DNA of 22,063 nucleotides, from the NCBI GenBank assembly GCA_036897485.1, contig JAYMTF010001651.1, positions 1 through 22,063 on the forward strand, in the 5' to 3' direction. The DNA is from Pelargonium nanum (lineage: Eukaryota; Streptophyta; Magnoliopsida; Geraniales; Geraniaceae). Made by a program: the position numbers and the translations under genes. Shown in pieces: positions 1 to 10,659 of the stretch. Under the pieces are notes generated by a model. It did not search any database. It saw nothing but the letters and a program-made list of their open reading frames with translations, and had not been told where the DNA came from. The stretch's first letter is position 1. Each line of letters starts with the position of its first letter.

Positions 1-178
1 ACATTATTAAATTATGTTCAATGTTTTTATATATTTAAAGCAATATACAATACTTATGTCAAAATTATTAAACATAAAAAATGATGGAAAATTTTCATTT
101 TAATATATAAAAATAATTTTAGTGATAATTTTTTCAACCTAGAATAAAAATTGAATCTGAGTTATACCAAACACATGA

Positions 179-236
179 CATGGAATGAGCATTCCAGTAA
201 AAAGCTTTTCTACCTGAAATGCTCATTTCATTCCAT
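179..236. repeat. Imperfect palindrome, MITE-like hairpin
   Basis: The two arms are close inverted copies: CATGGAATGAGCATTCCAG on the left, and the complement of a slightly longer version on the right that ends at TTCATTCCATG. The centre is a near-perfect palindrome, GTAAAAAGCTTTTCTAC, around 198-214. Both sides carry a related motif (ATACCAAACACATG on the left, ATACCAAATGTG on the right). The structure fits a miniature inverted-repeat element or a fragment of one. I could not find intact outer terminal repeats or a target-site duplication, so the superfamily is not assigned. Confidence 0.5.
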
Positions 237-558
237 GATATTCCATTTTGTTAGTGCATACCAAATGTGACCTAAGAGTCTTTAAAGTGGCTCCGTCAGA
301 CAAAAAGGCTTAAAGGTGACCTGACGAGACGAGAAACATTGTTAGTCTCTTACATTTCAAGTGTTTGTACATACTTTATAGCTCTCTTTTTCAAAAAATA
401 GGTTTGGAGAAGCTTTCTACTATTGTGGTTTTAAAATTACATATTTCAAACTAATTAACATTTTTTAATGATTAAAATTATAAAATCATATAATTATATA
501 CTATATTATATTTTTGTCACAGAACAATCCATCCAAAATAAATTTCTGACCATAGTTT

Positions 559-614
559 AAATACTTAACAGATCTTCTTTCAAAAAAAAAAAAAAAAAAA
601 TACTTAACAGATCT
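559..614. repeat. Direct repeat flanking a poly(A) tract (possible retroposition target-site duplication)
   Basis: ATACTTAACAGATCT occurs at 561-575 and again exactly at 600-614; one or two neighbouring A residues could extend it. Between the copies are only TCTTTC and a run of about 19 A. Direct repeats around an A-tail are the mark of target-primed reverse transcription by LINE machinery. Here almost no element sequence is left between repeat and tail. The first copy follows TTTAA, which is compatible with a LINE-type nick site. Confidence 0.5.
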
Positions 615-698
615 ACATTACCTCTAGATTTAAGCCACGATACGGGCTTTGAACGGCGAGATCAAGGAACGTCCATGGCGGCCGATGCGGCGTAGTCT

Positions 699-704
699 CA
701 CGTG
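699..704. promoter_or_regulatory. G-box (CACGTG)
   Basis: A perfect palindromic CACGTG lies about 165 bases upstream of the TATA box at 869. bZIP and bHLH factors bind this core in plant promoters, including abscisic-acid-, light- and stress-responsive ones. Other ACGT cores lie nearby (about 669-672 and 730-733). The presence of the motif is certain; its use by the gene at 937 is inferred from position alone. Confidence 0.4.
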
Positions 705-868
705 CCTGACTGCTCGTAAAGAAACAGTACGTTACGCAGCAATAAAATACGGTATCAATTTAAATACAATTTCGATCTTATCCGATTACCCATCATCAAA
801 TCAGACGGCTCCACGCCAACTGATTGTCACAATCAACCCCAATCCACCGTCCACAGCCTGCTTCTCTC

Positions 869-875
869 TATATAA
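869..875 (+). promoter_or_regulatory. TATA box of the small gene at 937
   Basis: TATATAA sits in a pyrimidine-rich setting (CTTCTCTCTATATAAC), 62-68 bases upstream of the start codon at 937. It predicts transcription from about 900-907 and a short 5' leader of about 30-37 nt, rich in CA and without an upstream ATG. Confidence 0.6.
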
Positions 876-936
876 CGCACAAACCAGAACTCACCATCAC
901 TCACAACACTACCAGTGAACACAGATTCAGAGAAAA

Positions 937-1176
937 ATGAAGAGCGACGGGAAGGGCGGCAAGAGCTCCGGGAAGCCGGAGGCGAGGAAGGACAGGAAGT
1001 CGGCGACGGGGATGAATGGATCGCCAAAGAAGGGAGGTTGCGGCGGCAAGTACACGTGGTCCGGCGACGGAATGATCTCGCCGGTGGAGATGGAGTTCCA
1101 GAAAGGAGCGCTCGATGCCAAGGATCCAAACTTCGAAGATCCCGAACCAGAAGCAGATCTGATCGCCAACGCTTGA
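937..1176 (+). CDS. Small basic protein with a PDCD4/MRF-type linker motif, no MA3 domain
   Basis: A single uninterrupted frame of 79 residues. The N-terminal third is rich in Lys, Gly and Ser. Residues 25-41 read TGMNGSPKKGGCGGKYTW, followed by a short spacer and KDPNFEDPEPE at 62-72. This order (PKKGGxGGKxxW, then DxKDPNxxD) matches what I recall of the linker before the MA3 repeats in animal PDCD4 and plant MRF/ECIP1 proteins. Here the protein ends shortly after the motif and has no MA3 repeat to bind eIF4A. It probably belongs to the short plant proteins of unknown function with this signature; a role in translation is inference. No signal peptide or membrane segment is visible. The start is the first ATG after a good TATA box (869) and lies in AAAAATGAAG. 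AATAAA follows the stop by 93 bases. The reading is supported by third-position GC bias compared with the AT-rich flanks. Confidence 0.8.
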   Translation: MKSDGKGGKSSGKPEARKDRKSATGMNGSPKKGGCGGKYTWSGDGMISPVEMEFQKGALDAKDPNFEDPEPEADLIANA

Positions 1177-1269
1177 CGAAGATGCGTTGATTTTCTGGTT
1201 TGATTGTAGATATTGATGATGTTGATTTAGGCTCTGATCTCGTTCTTGTCTTGCTATGGTCTCATTTTT

Positions 1270-1275
1270 AATAAA
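1270..1275 (+). terminator. Poly(A) signal AATAAA
   Basis: A canonical AATAAA in TTTTTAATAAAATATAG lies 94 bases beyond the stop codon of the 79-residue gene, after a T-rich 3' leader. It is the likely near-upstream element for cleavage shortly after 1285. Confidence 0.5.
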
Positions 1276-2400
1276 ATATAGTGAGATTATTGCCTGAAAT
1301 TTAGTCCAGGAGCAGGAATTTGCGACATGAACTGTGATCTGTTTCGATTCGGATCCAAATTGTGGTATTCATGACAGTGACATGATCATGGTCGTCTAGT
1401 TAGAGACAAATGTGGAGATGATGATCACATATTCAATAATGCTATAAGTGGATTGTGATATGAATAAAGGAGTAACAGATAGCAACTATATTAAAAATCC
1501 AATTAACACCATCAAACAATATTTATCAGTCCTAATGAAGATTTGGGCGGATATCCCAAAGGTTACGGAAGGTTATTCAGAAAGCCCCAAAAGGGAACAG
1601 TAGAATCCAATCAAGAACTCTATGGATGGTACTTTCGTCCTTTGTAATATTTTTTTTTTTCTTGTTTTTTTATTGACTAAGATCAAGATCTAATAAGTTT
1701 TCAACTTCATAAGATTGGATCGAACAAATTTGCAAGATTTATACATAAAATTGAAGTCTGGTTCACAACTCAAAAGTCATATTCGAGTTAGCTTTATTAA
1801 ACATTACAAATTCGTAACGATTCCGACTAAAAACCCAAAATTGTCCCCCTCTCGTTGAACTGTGTGACACATTTTCCTATCCCAATTTCTTTTCACACGA
1901 AAAAAGAAGCGAACTAGGTCAATATCTAGAAACTTTAATATTGTTTTGATTTTCTACTTTCAAATTTATTGATAACAAAAAGATAGGCATACCTTGACTA
2001 TAGTGACTTTGCAAAAATCAACTACTTATTATAGGAATAATCACGCATGACTACGAAATATTTCGTCAAAGTTTATTGACATAATGGATGAAAAATAGTT
2101 CAGGTAGTGTAAAGTTAAAAGAAAAATTAGGGTAATCTACTGCAAAATTGACAAATTAGGTCTCTAATGAATATTGAGGTATACCAAGTTGAAAGCATTA
2201 TAATAAATCAAATTAAATCTTGGGTTAAATGGAGTTTCCTTCAAATACTCGCTCGGTTTCTGAGTTTAGCCTTTACTTAAGGTTTTGCCTTATTTAAACG
2301 CTTGCATTGATAGCTAAGCACAAATTCAATAACAATAACTTTTTATCAAACCCATTTTTTTTTTAAACATACACTAATTCATTTTAAAACTCCCATTAAC
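1276..2400. other. Intergenic spacer, no gene seen
   Basis: An AT-rich stretch with stops in all frames. I see no tRNA-like fold, no terminal inverted repeats and no long tandem repeats. The end nearest VPS15 (from about 2400) becomes richer in C and probably carries the VPS15 promoter and leader; no clear TATA box was found there. Confidence 0.5.
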
Positions 2401-2618
2401 CAAACACAATCCCAATTTTGTATGGACTTATCTGTACAAAAGCCCAGCCCGCTAGTTGGGTCCAAAAAATCTCAAAACCCATATCAGCAACAGCACAACC
2501 ACGCGCTCTATCGGCATCTCTACCAGACCTCCAAATCCATCGAAACTCAAATTACCCAAACCAACACGTTTCGACTACACAAATACATCGCATCGTCTCG
2601 TATCCTTCGACGACGACG

Positions 2619-2696
2619 ATGCAATAGCAAATTCACGGCCAGAACCAGATGATCACTGAGCACCACCAGGAAGCAGCTGCTACTGCCACTACGTAA
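2619..2696 (+). promoter_or_regulatory. Two short upstream ORFs in the probable VPS15 leader
   Basis: ATG CAA TAG at 2619-2627 is a minimal two-codon upstream frame. A second ATG at 2649 opens a 15-codon frame (starting MITEHHQEAA) that stops with TAA at 2694-2696, only 11 bases before the VPS15 ATG at 2708. If the transcript starts upstream of 2619, ribosomes would meet both before the main start, which could lower or tune translation. Further ATGs at 2418-2456 open longer frames that end before 2660. The transcript start is not visible, so regulatory use is inference. Confidence 0.4.
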
Positions 2697-2707
2697 CCAC
2701 AACAACA

Positions 2708-5700
2708 ATGGGCAACAAGATCGCTCGCACCACCCAGGTCTCCGCCTCCGAGTACTACCTCCACGACCTCCCCTCCTCCTACAATCTCGTCCTCACCGAA
2801 GTCCTCGGTCGCGGCCGCTTCTTCAAGTCGATTCAGTGCAAGCACGACGAAGGTCTCGTCCTCGTCAAGGTCTATTTCAAGCGCGGCGATTCCATCGATC
2901 TCCGGGAGTACGAGCGCCGACTCTTCCACATCAAGGAGACTTTTCGTGCCCTTGACCATCCCCACGTCTGGCCCTTCCAGGTTCCTCCCCCAATTCTCTT
3001 GCTAGTATTAGCTAATTGACTGATTTGATTGTATTAGAAATATTATAATTGTTTCAGCTTAATTAGTTGTGTATATTTTGCCCCAATAAATATTGTGATA
3101 AATTGGAGTACGAGTATTGCCTGTTGAATTCTGTGAAGTACGTGTGTTTAGCTTGTTCTGAGTATGAAGGACCATAGATTTTTCAATTTCAAATTTGGCA
3201 ACTTGGTTATTGGAATTTGAATTTTCCTGTTTGGTTTGGCTGATGATAGTGAGTATGGCACAAAAGGAGTGAGTTATGAGTACAGTGAGCTGATGTGACA
3301 GCCAAACTTTTGTCAATTCCCTCATTGACCCATTGGATGATCATCCTTTAAATTTAGAAAGCAGGACAGAACTCAAAGTTTTGTCCCTTTTTTTGTTTTG
3401 TTTCTAGGATTGATATGCTTCTCTCCGTTGAGCCAGAAGGGGCTATAATACTTAGATAAGCAGACTTTTAATGTGTGGCCTAAATAATGGAGTAGAATTA
3501 ATGATATCAATACTCTTTTTTTTTTTTTGATTTTTTTGTTGTCCTAGGTGATGGAAGAGGAATTGTCTTTTAATTTTCTTCTATGGGGTGTTTTTGTTTA
3601 GTTTTGGCAAGAAACAGATAAAGCTGCTTACTTGCTGAGGCAGTACTTCTTCAATAATCTCCACGATCGATTGAGCACACGGCCCTTTCTCAGTTTCGTT
3701 GAGAAAAGATGGTTGGCTTTTCAGGTCCCTTCCAGTTCTCTCTATCTCTTTACGTGATGTACTAAATGAGTATAGTTCCTCTTAGCATTTTATTTTCTGG
3801 TGATTGTGCAGTTACTTCTGGCTGTGAAACAGTGTCATGAGAATGGAATCTGTCATGGTGAGTTTGGTCAGTTTGGTGAATTTGCTTTACATTGATAGAC
3901 TGAGTTTTAATTTTATTTACTTTATTATGCATCGCCCTAGGTGATATTAAGTGTGAAAATGTTCTGGTCACTTCGTGGAATTGGCTTTACCTTGCCGACT
4001 TCGCTTCATTTAAACCCACGTACATTCCCTACGACGACCCTTCGGATTTTTCATTTTTCTTTGACACTGGGGGAAGAAGGCTTTGTTATCTTGCACCTGA
4101 GGTTGGTTCTTATTTCTCTCCTCACTCACACACACACACACATACACTGTTTACTATATATAGCTATTTTCATCATCATTATGCTTATATTTAAAGATAA
4201 CTGTATGTTTGGGCATTCATTTACAGTCTAGCTTAGTGTACAGGATTCTAGTTAAACTCTAAAAGCCTGTTCATGTATGGACAATTAATTCTTATTGGTT
4301 GATTGGAATTCTCTTAACATTGGTTATGGATTTCATTCATGAAGTTTTAACAGTTCATAGCATAAAAGAGAGAAAATCTCCACCTGCTTGTGACAACTTA
4401 TTATTGAATATTTATCAAATATATCTTTTCCCCCAATATCATGATTACATTTCCCCTCAATTTGCAGAGGTTTTATGAGCATGGAGGTGAAATGCAAGTT
4501 GCACAAGATGCGCCCTTAAGGCCATCTATGGACATTTTCGCTGTAGGGTGAGCATTGTCTGTATATCTTCTTTGTTTTATTTAAACATTTTAGCTATCAC
4601 ATCATCAGAGATGTCAACATGCTTTTTATGTTGATAATTTGTTACTTTATTGGTGTCATTATCAATTTCAGTAGAATTATTTAATAGATTGTTTCGTGAT
4701 GTAATTACTCCACCTGTCATGTTATTTTGTTTTAGATGTGTAATTGCGGAACTTTTCCTCGAGGGCCAACCACTATTTGAACTTTCCCAGCTTCTTGCTT
4801 ACCGCAGAGGGCAATATGATCCTTGCCAAATTCTTGAGAAGGTACCCTATTTTTCCTCTATTCAGATATGCATTCTCTTTTTTCTTTAGTTACTTGGCAC
4901 ATTTCTAAAATTTCATAACTTCAATTATGTAACTTCAATTTAGCATCTGATGTTGTCTATGGCCGCTATCTCTCAAATCATGCACTATTATTGTTCGTTC
5001 GTACATGCCAGCCTCTTGCTTTCCTTTTTGGCCTTTTATTTCATCTTGTGCTGCATGTTATATGATTATATATATTTCCCTTGTATGCAGATTCCGGATC
5101 CTGGAATCAGAAAGATGATACTCCATATGATTCAGTTGGAGCCAGAGTCACGGCTATCTGCTGAAAGCTACCTTCAGACTTATGCAGGCACCGTGTTCCC
5201 AAGCTATTTTTCACCATTCCTACACAATTTTTACTGCTGCTGGAATCCTCTTCATTCTGATATGAGGGTAAATGATACTAACTCAGTATTTATCTCCTAT
5301 AATTGATATCGCTGGCAACTCATATCTTAGTACCTTGCTTCTGCGCAATTTCCGCTGTAGGTCGCAATGTGCCAGAGTGTTTTCCACGAGATACTTAAGC
5401 AAATGACTAGCAACAAGGCAAGTGCAGGTAGTGGAATGATTTTTCCAAATAACATTGGTGGAAAAGTATCACAAGAGACGCTTGCGAAACAGAAATTGAT
5501 TTCTACAAATGACTCCTTGAGAAAAAGAGAGGAGATAATAGGGAAAGACATAAATGGTGAACAACGTGCTCTTCTTGGTGACATCAATACCTTGCTTGGG
5601 GATGTAAAACAAGATAATCAGAACTTTTGTACAAAGCCAAGGCAAGAGGTACCCCCAAATTCTACATTTCCTGAAAGCCTCGGCAAGTGTGGCATGCAAT

Positions 5701-8700
5701 CTCCTGATGATTTACTTCAAACTATCTCCAATGCTTTTAGGAGAAACGATCACCCCTTTCTGAAAAAGATTACAATGAATGATTTGAGTTCCTTGATGTC
5801 TGAGCATGACAGCCAGTCGGATACCTTTGGTATGCCTTTCTTACCATTACCAGAAGATAGTATGAGATGTGAAGGAATGGTTCTGATTGCCTCTCTGCTC
5901 TGTTCCTGCTTACGCAATGTCAAGTTGCCCCATTTGAGGAGGGGAGCAGTACTTTTACTGAAGGCTTCTGCTTTATATATTGATGATGAAGATCGCTTGC
6001 AGCGTGTGCTTCCATATGTTATTGGAATGTTTTCAGATCCAGCAGCAATTGTGCGATGTGCTGCCTTGGAGACTCTATGTGATATTTTGCCTTTAATCCG
6101 AGATTTCCCTCCCAGCGATGCCAAAATATTTCCAGAATACATTCTTCCAATGCTTTCCAAGCTTCCTGATGATCCAGAGGAAAGTGTGAGGATATGCTAT
6201 GCTGGTAATTTAGCTAAGTTGTCGCTCACTGCTTATGGGTTCTTGGTTCACTCAATAAGCTTGAGTGAGGCTGGGGTTCTAGATGAATTGAGTTCATCAG
6301 AGAAGGGTTCACTGAGAGAAACATCTGGACGTCTTCACAGGGTTAGTAGTGATGCACAACTTGCACATCTGAGGAAGTCTATAGCTGATGTTGTTCAAGA
6401 ACTTGTTATGGGTCCAAAGCAAACTCCAAGTATCCGGAGAGCACTTCTTCAGGATATTGGTAACCTTTGCTGCTTCTTTGGACAGAGACAAAGCAATGAC
6501 TTTCTGTTACCTGTACTCCCTGCTTTTCTAAATGATCGAGATGAGCAGCTAAGGGCAGTGTTTTATGGGCAAATAGTGTATGTCTGCTTCTTTGTGGGGC
6601 AAAGAAGTGTGGAGGAATATCTTTCACCTTACATCGAGCAGGCTTTAAGTGATGCTACGGAAGCTGTCATTGCCAATGCGTTGAACTGCTTGGCTGTTCT
6701 GTGCAGAAGTGGTTTCCTACGGAAGAGAATATTGCTTGAAATGATAGAACGCGCCTTTCCGTTGTTATGTTATCCTAGTCAATGGGTAAGAAGGTCAGCT
6801 GTCACTTTCATTGCTGCTAGCAGTGAAAGCTTAGGCGCTGTAGATTCCTATGTGTTCCTTGCCCCAGTCATACGTCCTTTCCTTCGCAGACAACCAGCGT
6901 CTCTTGCTTCTGAGAAGGCACTTATTTCATGCTTAAAGCCTCCAAAATCTAGACAGGTAGTTTATCAATACCTAGAAAATGCCAGGAGTTCAGATATGTT
7001 GGAGAGGCAGAGGAAGATATGGTATAATTCATCGGCACAGCCTAAACAATGGGAAATAGTGGATTTACTTGAGAAAAAAATGGAGGATTTAAATTCAATG
7101 AAGAGCAGGCCGGACAAGAAAACAAGTTCTGGGGGTCAAAAACCTGTTAGCAATGCATTGCACCAGCCAGAGCTAACTGAATGCGTTGATAATGATCCTA
7201 AATTGAGAGCTGTGGGAAGCTTTATGCACAATGCTAATAACACTACTGATATCCGTGATCCTATATGTTCAGAGAAGTTACAGTTCTCAGGATTTATGTC
7301 TCCCCATGTTAATGGTGTGAATAGCTTTATGTGTGATAAATCATCGGAAGGTATACCTTTGTACTCCTTTAGCATGGACAGACGGGCAGCAGGTATTCCT
7401 CCAGTGGTATCTGATTCGTCAGTGCAAGTAAACTCGCTGGGAATTGGTTCATCATCCGTGCCTTGGGTGGATCCAGTGAATAAATCATTTAGCTTGGCAA
7501 GTTCGGTTCCCACACCTAAGCTTGTGTCAGGTTCGTTCAGCATAAGCAGTGGTTCTAAGCAATTCTACAGAGTGGTTCATGAACCAGATGGCAGGGAAAA
7601 TGATCAAGCAACATATCTCAATAACAAATTTCAGGAGATGGGTTTATCTGGAACAATAAAAGGAACTTCTGCTGCTGCTGCTGCCGAAGATGCTTCTAGC
7701 CCTAGCAATCTAATAGGAGTGCCATCTTATGCGCGGACATCTTCAGTTCCAGATGTAGGTTGGAGGCCCCGTGGAGTGTTGGTCGCACATCTCCAGGAAC
7801 ATCGTTCTGCGGTCAATGACATAGCAATTTCAACTGATCATAGTTTTTTTGTGAGTGCCTCGGATGATTCCACTGCAAAGGTGTGGGATTCAAGGAAGTT
7901 GGAGAAGGACATTTCATTTAGGTCGAGACTTACTTACCACCTGGAGGGAAGCCGAGCACTTTGCTCTGCTATGCTTCGGGGATCTGCTCAAGTCATTGTC
8001 GGTGCATGTGATGGCATGTTACATATGTTTTCTGTTGATCACTTCTCCAGGGGTCTTGGAAATGTTGTCGAGAAGTATTCTGGTATTGCTGATATCAAGA
8101 AGAAGGATATAAAGGAAGGTGCCATACTCAGTCTTTTGAATTACACAGCTGATAATTGCCCCAGTCAGTTGGTTATGTACAGCACCCAAAATTGTGGGAT
8201 CCATCTATGGGATATAAGAACAAATTCAGATGCATGGATGCTAAAAGCATTTCCTGAGGAAGGCTATGTATCTTCTTTGGTAACAGGTCCTTGTGGAAAT
8301 TGGTTTGTTTCAGGGTCATCAAGGGGAGTGCTTACTCTCTGGGATCTCAGGTTCCTTGTACCTGTGAACTCATGGCAATATGCCCATTCATGCCCTGTAG
8401 AGAAGATGTGCCTTTTCGTTCCTCCTTCAAATGCTCCTATATCTACTAGTGCAAGGCCTTTTGTTTATGTAGCTGCTGGTTGCAATGAAGTTTCTCTTTG
8501 GAATGCAGAAAATGGGAGCTGCCACCAGGTACGTGCCTTCATTAAGTCTTTTCTTGGATCTGTGGGTGATTAAACATCATAGAAAACTGACAAATAGATT
8601 TACAGGGGACGAGGTGTTTTAATGTACTCTGCTAGTCATAGTGGCAGGACTCGCCTTGGTTCCAAATTTTGAAATACCATAATGTTTTTAATATTTTCAT

Positions 8701-10082
8701 AAAACTTAATTCAGTTAAATGCAAAAGAATTGTAATTTTTTTATCTTTTACCTGGTACCCAACTTTTGCCATAAACGATCCTGGACTAGCCGGTTGATAA
8801 CCAAATGATAAAATGTGAAAAGAGCACGTGCATAGCCTGTTCAACCTCATCTCGTAAATTGATAATATGGAATATTTTATTTATGAGAACTAATAAAACT
8901 GGAAGCTCTTCTTCGCTTGGGGTAAGGAGGGTGGGCTTTTGATGTTTCATGGTACAAACTCGTTTTACTTGTTGCATCTATCTGGGCTGAGTTCTACTAT
9001 TATTGCTCTGTATATATCATTACCTAATTAAACTCAGTTTCTATCTTCAATTCTGTTTCTAGGTACTGAGGGTGGCAAATCATGAAAGTGATGCTGAAAT
9101 GCCTGACCTGCCTTGGGCATTGGCCAGACCATCAAGCAAGGCCAATTCTAAACCAGATCTCAGACGAAATGTCAATCCGAAATACAGAGTTGATGAACTG
9201 AATGAACCTCCTTCCCGTCTTCCTGGTATCCGCTCATTGCTACCACTACCTGGGGGTGATTTGTTGACTGGTGGTACTGACTTGAAGATACGTAGATGGG
9301 ACCATTGCAGGTTTGTTTTGGCCCCAGCTTCTCACTCTCTCTTTTCTTTTGCCTCTTAGCATGATGACAGTTCTGTAATCAGTTCTATTATTTTTTGCAG
9401 CCCTGATCGAAGTTACTGTATCTGTGGGCCGAATTTGAAGGGGGTTGGGAATGATGATTTTTATGAAACCAAATCTAGCGTTGGTGTTCAAGTTGTCCAG
9501 GTATATTGCATAATTTTATGCTTGGTAATTCATCTTGGAGTTGCTTGCTATGCAATCTTCATACTGAAAATGACTACTCATGTGGAATATGGTAAAATTA
9601 AGCCACCTTTTTTAGCAGCACATGCGTGCATTTCTGACACCCTTTGTTATTTTTAGAAGGAAGACAAATTTACAAAACTTTTCTCCCATTTTATTTAAAT
9701 TTAGAACCCATGTGTGCACATAGTTTTGGAACGGATCAGTTTATGCGAGGATATCACAAATTCCACATCTTTACGTCTGTTATTATAATTAACAAAAACT
9801 ATTCTAGTTATACTATATGTTCGGTTTTCCTTTTACTTGAATTATTGTCGGCTTTTCTTTTAAAATTTGTAGTGCTAAAACTGGAACTTCATTTGTCACA
9901 AACAGGAGACAAGGAGACGACCTCTAACAACTAAGTTGACTGCAAAGGCAGCTCTTACCGCTGCTGCTACTGATTCTGCTGGTTGCCACCGTGATTCCAT
10001 CCTGTCTTTGGCTTCTGTCAAGTTAAACCAAAGACTTATGATATCAAGCAGTAGAGATGGGACTATCAAGGTTTGGAAGTAA
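2708..10082 (+). CDS. VPS15: VPS15 / PIK3R4-type protein kinase, regulatory subunit of the class III PI3-kinase complex (11 exons)
   Basis: VPS15 anchors and activates VPS34, which makes PI3P for autophagy, endosomal and vacuolar sorting. Exons by GT-AG rules and reading frame: 2708-2980, 3602-3724, 3812-3857, 3941-4101, 4468-4547, 4736-4841, 5091-5267, 5361-8528, 9063-9310, 9401-9500, 9906-10082. Together they encode 1552 residues, close to the roughly 1500 usual for plants. Residues 1-9 (MGNKIARTT) offer Gly2 for myristoylation. The kinase domain spans about 25-310, with glycine loop LGRGRF (33-38), probable ATP lysine Lys54, catalytic loop HGDIKCEN (147-154) and DFA (167-169) in place of DFG, as is typical of VPS15. 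Helical HEAT-type repeats fill about 485-865. A Ser-rich, low-complexity linker with an Ala run follows. A WD40 propeller covers about 1122-1552, with units ending KVWD, LWDI, LWDL and a final KVWK before the stop. Exon 8 alone is 3168 nt. All splice phases close without stops, so the gene looks intact. Confidence 0.95.
4127..4146. repeat. (CA)n microsatellite in VPS15 intron 4
   Basis: A short CA dinucleotide run (CTCACACACACACACACATACAC) lies just downstream of the donor of exon 4, within the intron at 4102-4467. It is a possible length-polymorphic marker and has no coding effect. Confidence 0.7.
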
Positions 10083-10290
10083 TGACTTAAGCATACCAGT
10101 GAAGTATTGTACATACTAGTGCCAATGCTAATTGATCTTGTATATTATGCTTTAGAACTAAAAGTTTAAATGCCATTTGGGTCATCAAGTCTATTTATTT
10201 TATTATATTATACCCTTGCTCAGCATTGTACAGCATATAAGTAGCAGTAGATGGGAATTCACAATTTCTTCATATTGTAAAACAATATAC
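10083..10290. other. VPS15 3' untranslated region and downstream flank
   Basis: AT-rich sequence after the VPS15 stop codon at 10080-10082, with T-rich stretches (TATTTATTTTATTATATTATACCC near 10190-10215) that could serve as plant far-upstream and near-upstream poly(A) elements. No canonical AATAAA is evident, so the transcript end is not fixed. Confidence 0.4.
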
Positions 10291-10295
10291 GTTCT

Positions 10296-10547
10296 TTAAG
10301 GTTCATCTCCCGATAAACCATCACACAAAACTTGTATATCTGACTGCTGGTTGAAAATCCTTTTTGATGTATCTGCACTTCTGCTTCTACCTCTTGAAGA
10401 AGTGCCGTTATGGTGATACCTAGAAATGAGTTCTGGATTTTTTGAACTATTTAAATTATGATTGTACCCGTGGGTACTCTGGGTATTCTGCAGTTCATAA
10501 TTGCTTCTTGTAAGCCTTGTAATATCTGACTTGCCACATACTAACAT
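10296..10547 (-). other. Unassigned open frame, possible decayed exon
   Basis: An 83-codon frame on the minus strand that reads as plausible hydrophilic protein: a Ser/Asn-rich stretch, TSSRGRSRSADTSKR in the middle and an acidic end, GLSGDEP. I do not recognise a family. In-frame stops lie just upstream of its ATG, and I found no clear partner exons. It could be a leftover terminal exon of a lost gene or a chance frame in a region of low stop density. No promoter or poly(A) signal can be tied to it. Confidence 0.2.
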
Positions 10548-10659
10548 CTATTTACGAAGAGCTATTTACTGACTTATTTTAAAAGAGTGGAATTTAGTAT
10601 CATCTAGTACATCCATCAACCATGTACATATGAGCTATTTACTTACTTATTTTGAGAAC

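Larger units (their letters stand above)
1..868. other. AT-rich intergenic spacer upstream of the small PDCD4-linker-like gene
   Basis: No convincing coding region is present. The first 650 bases are very AT-rich and hold two structures listed separately: an imperfect hairpin around 179-236 and a poly(A) tract between direct repeats at 559-614. From about 640 the base composition becomes more balanced. This part probably is the promoter of the gene starting at 937, because it holds a perfect G-box (CACGTG, 699-704) and further ACGT cores before a TATA box at 869. An open frame at 649-918 has no recognisable content and runs through the TATA box, so I do not call it. Confidence 0.6.

Noticed and set aside
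649-918. 89-codon plus-strand frame before the small gene
   Set aside because: It runs across the G-box and TATA box of the gene at 937 and has no recognisable content.
833-1169. Minus-strand frames of 98 and 80 codons over the small gene
   Set aside because: They are antisense shadows of the GC-richer coding sequence at 937-1176, with low-complexity Ser/Pro composition.
5327-8204. Several minus-strand frames of 60-136 codons inside VPS15 exon 8
   Set aside because: They lie opposite a 3.2 kb exon with strong family similarity and have no promoters or domains of their own.
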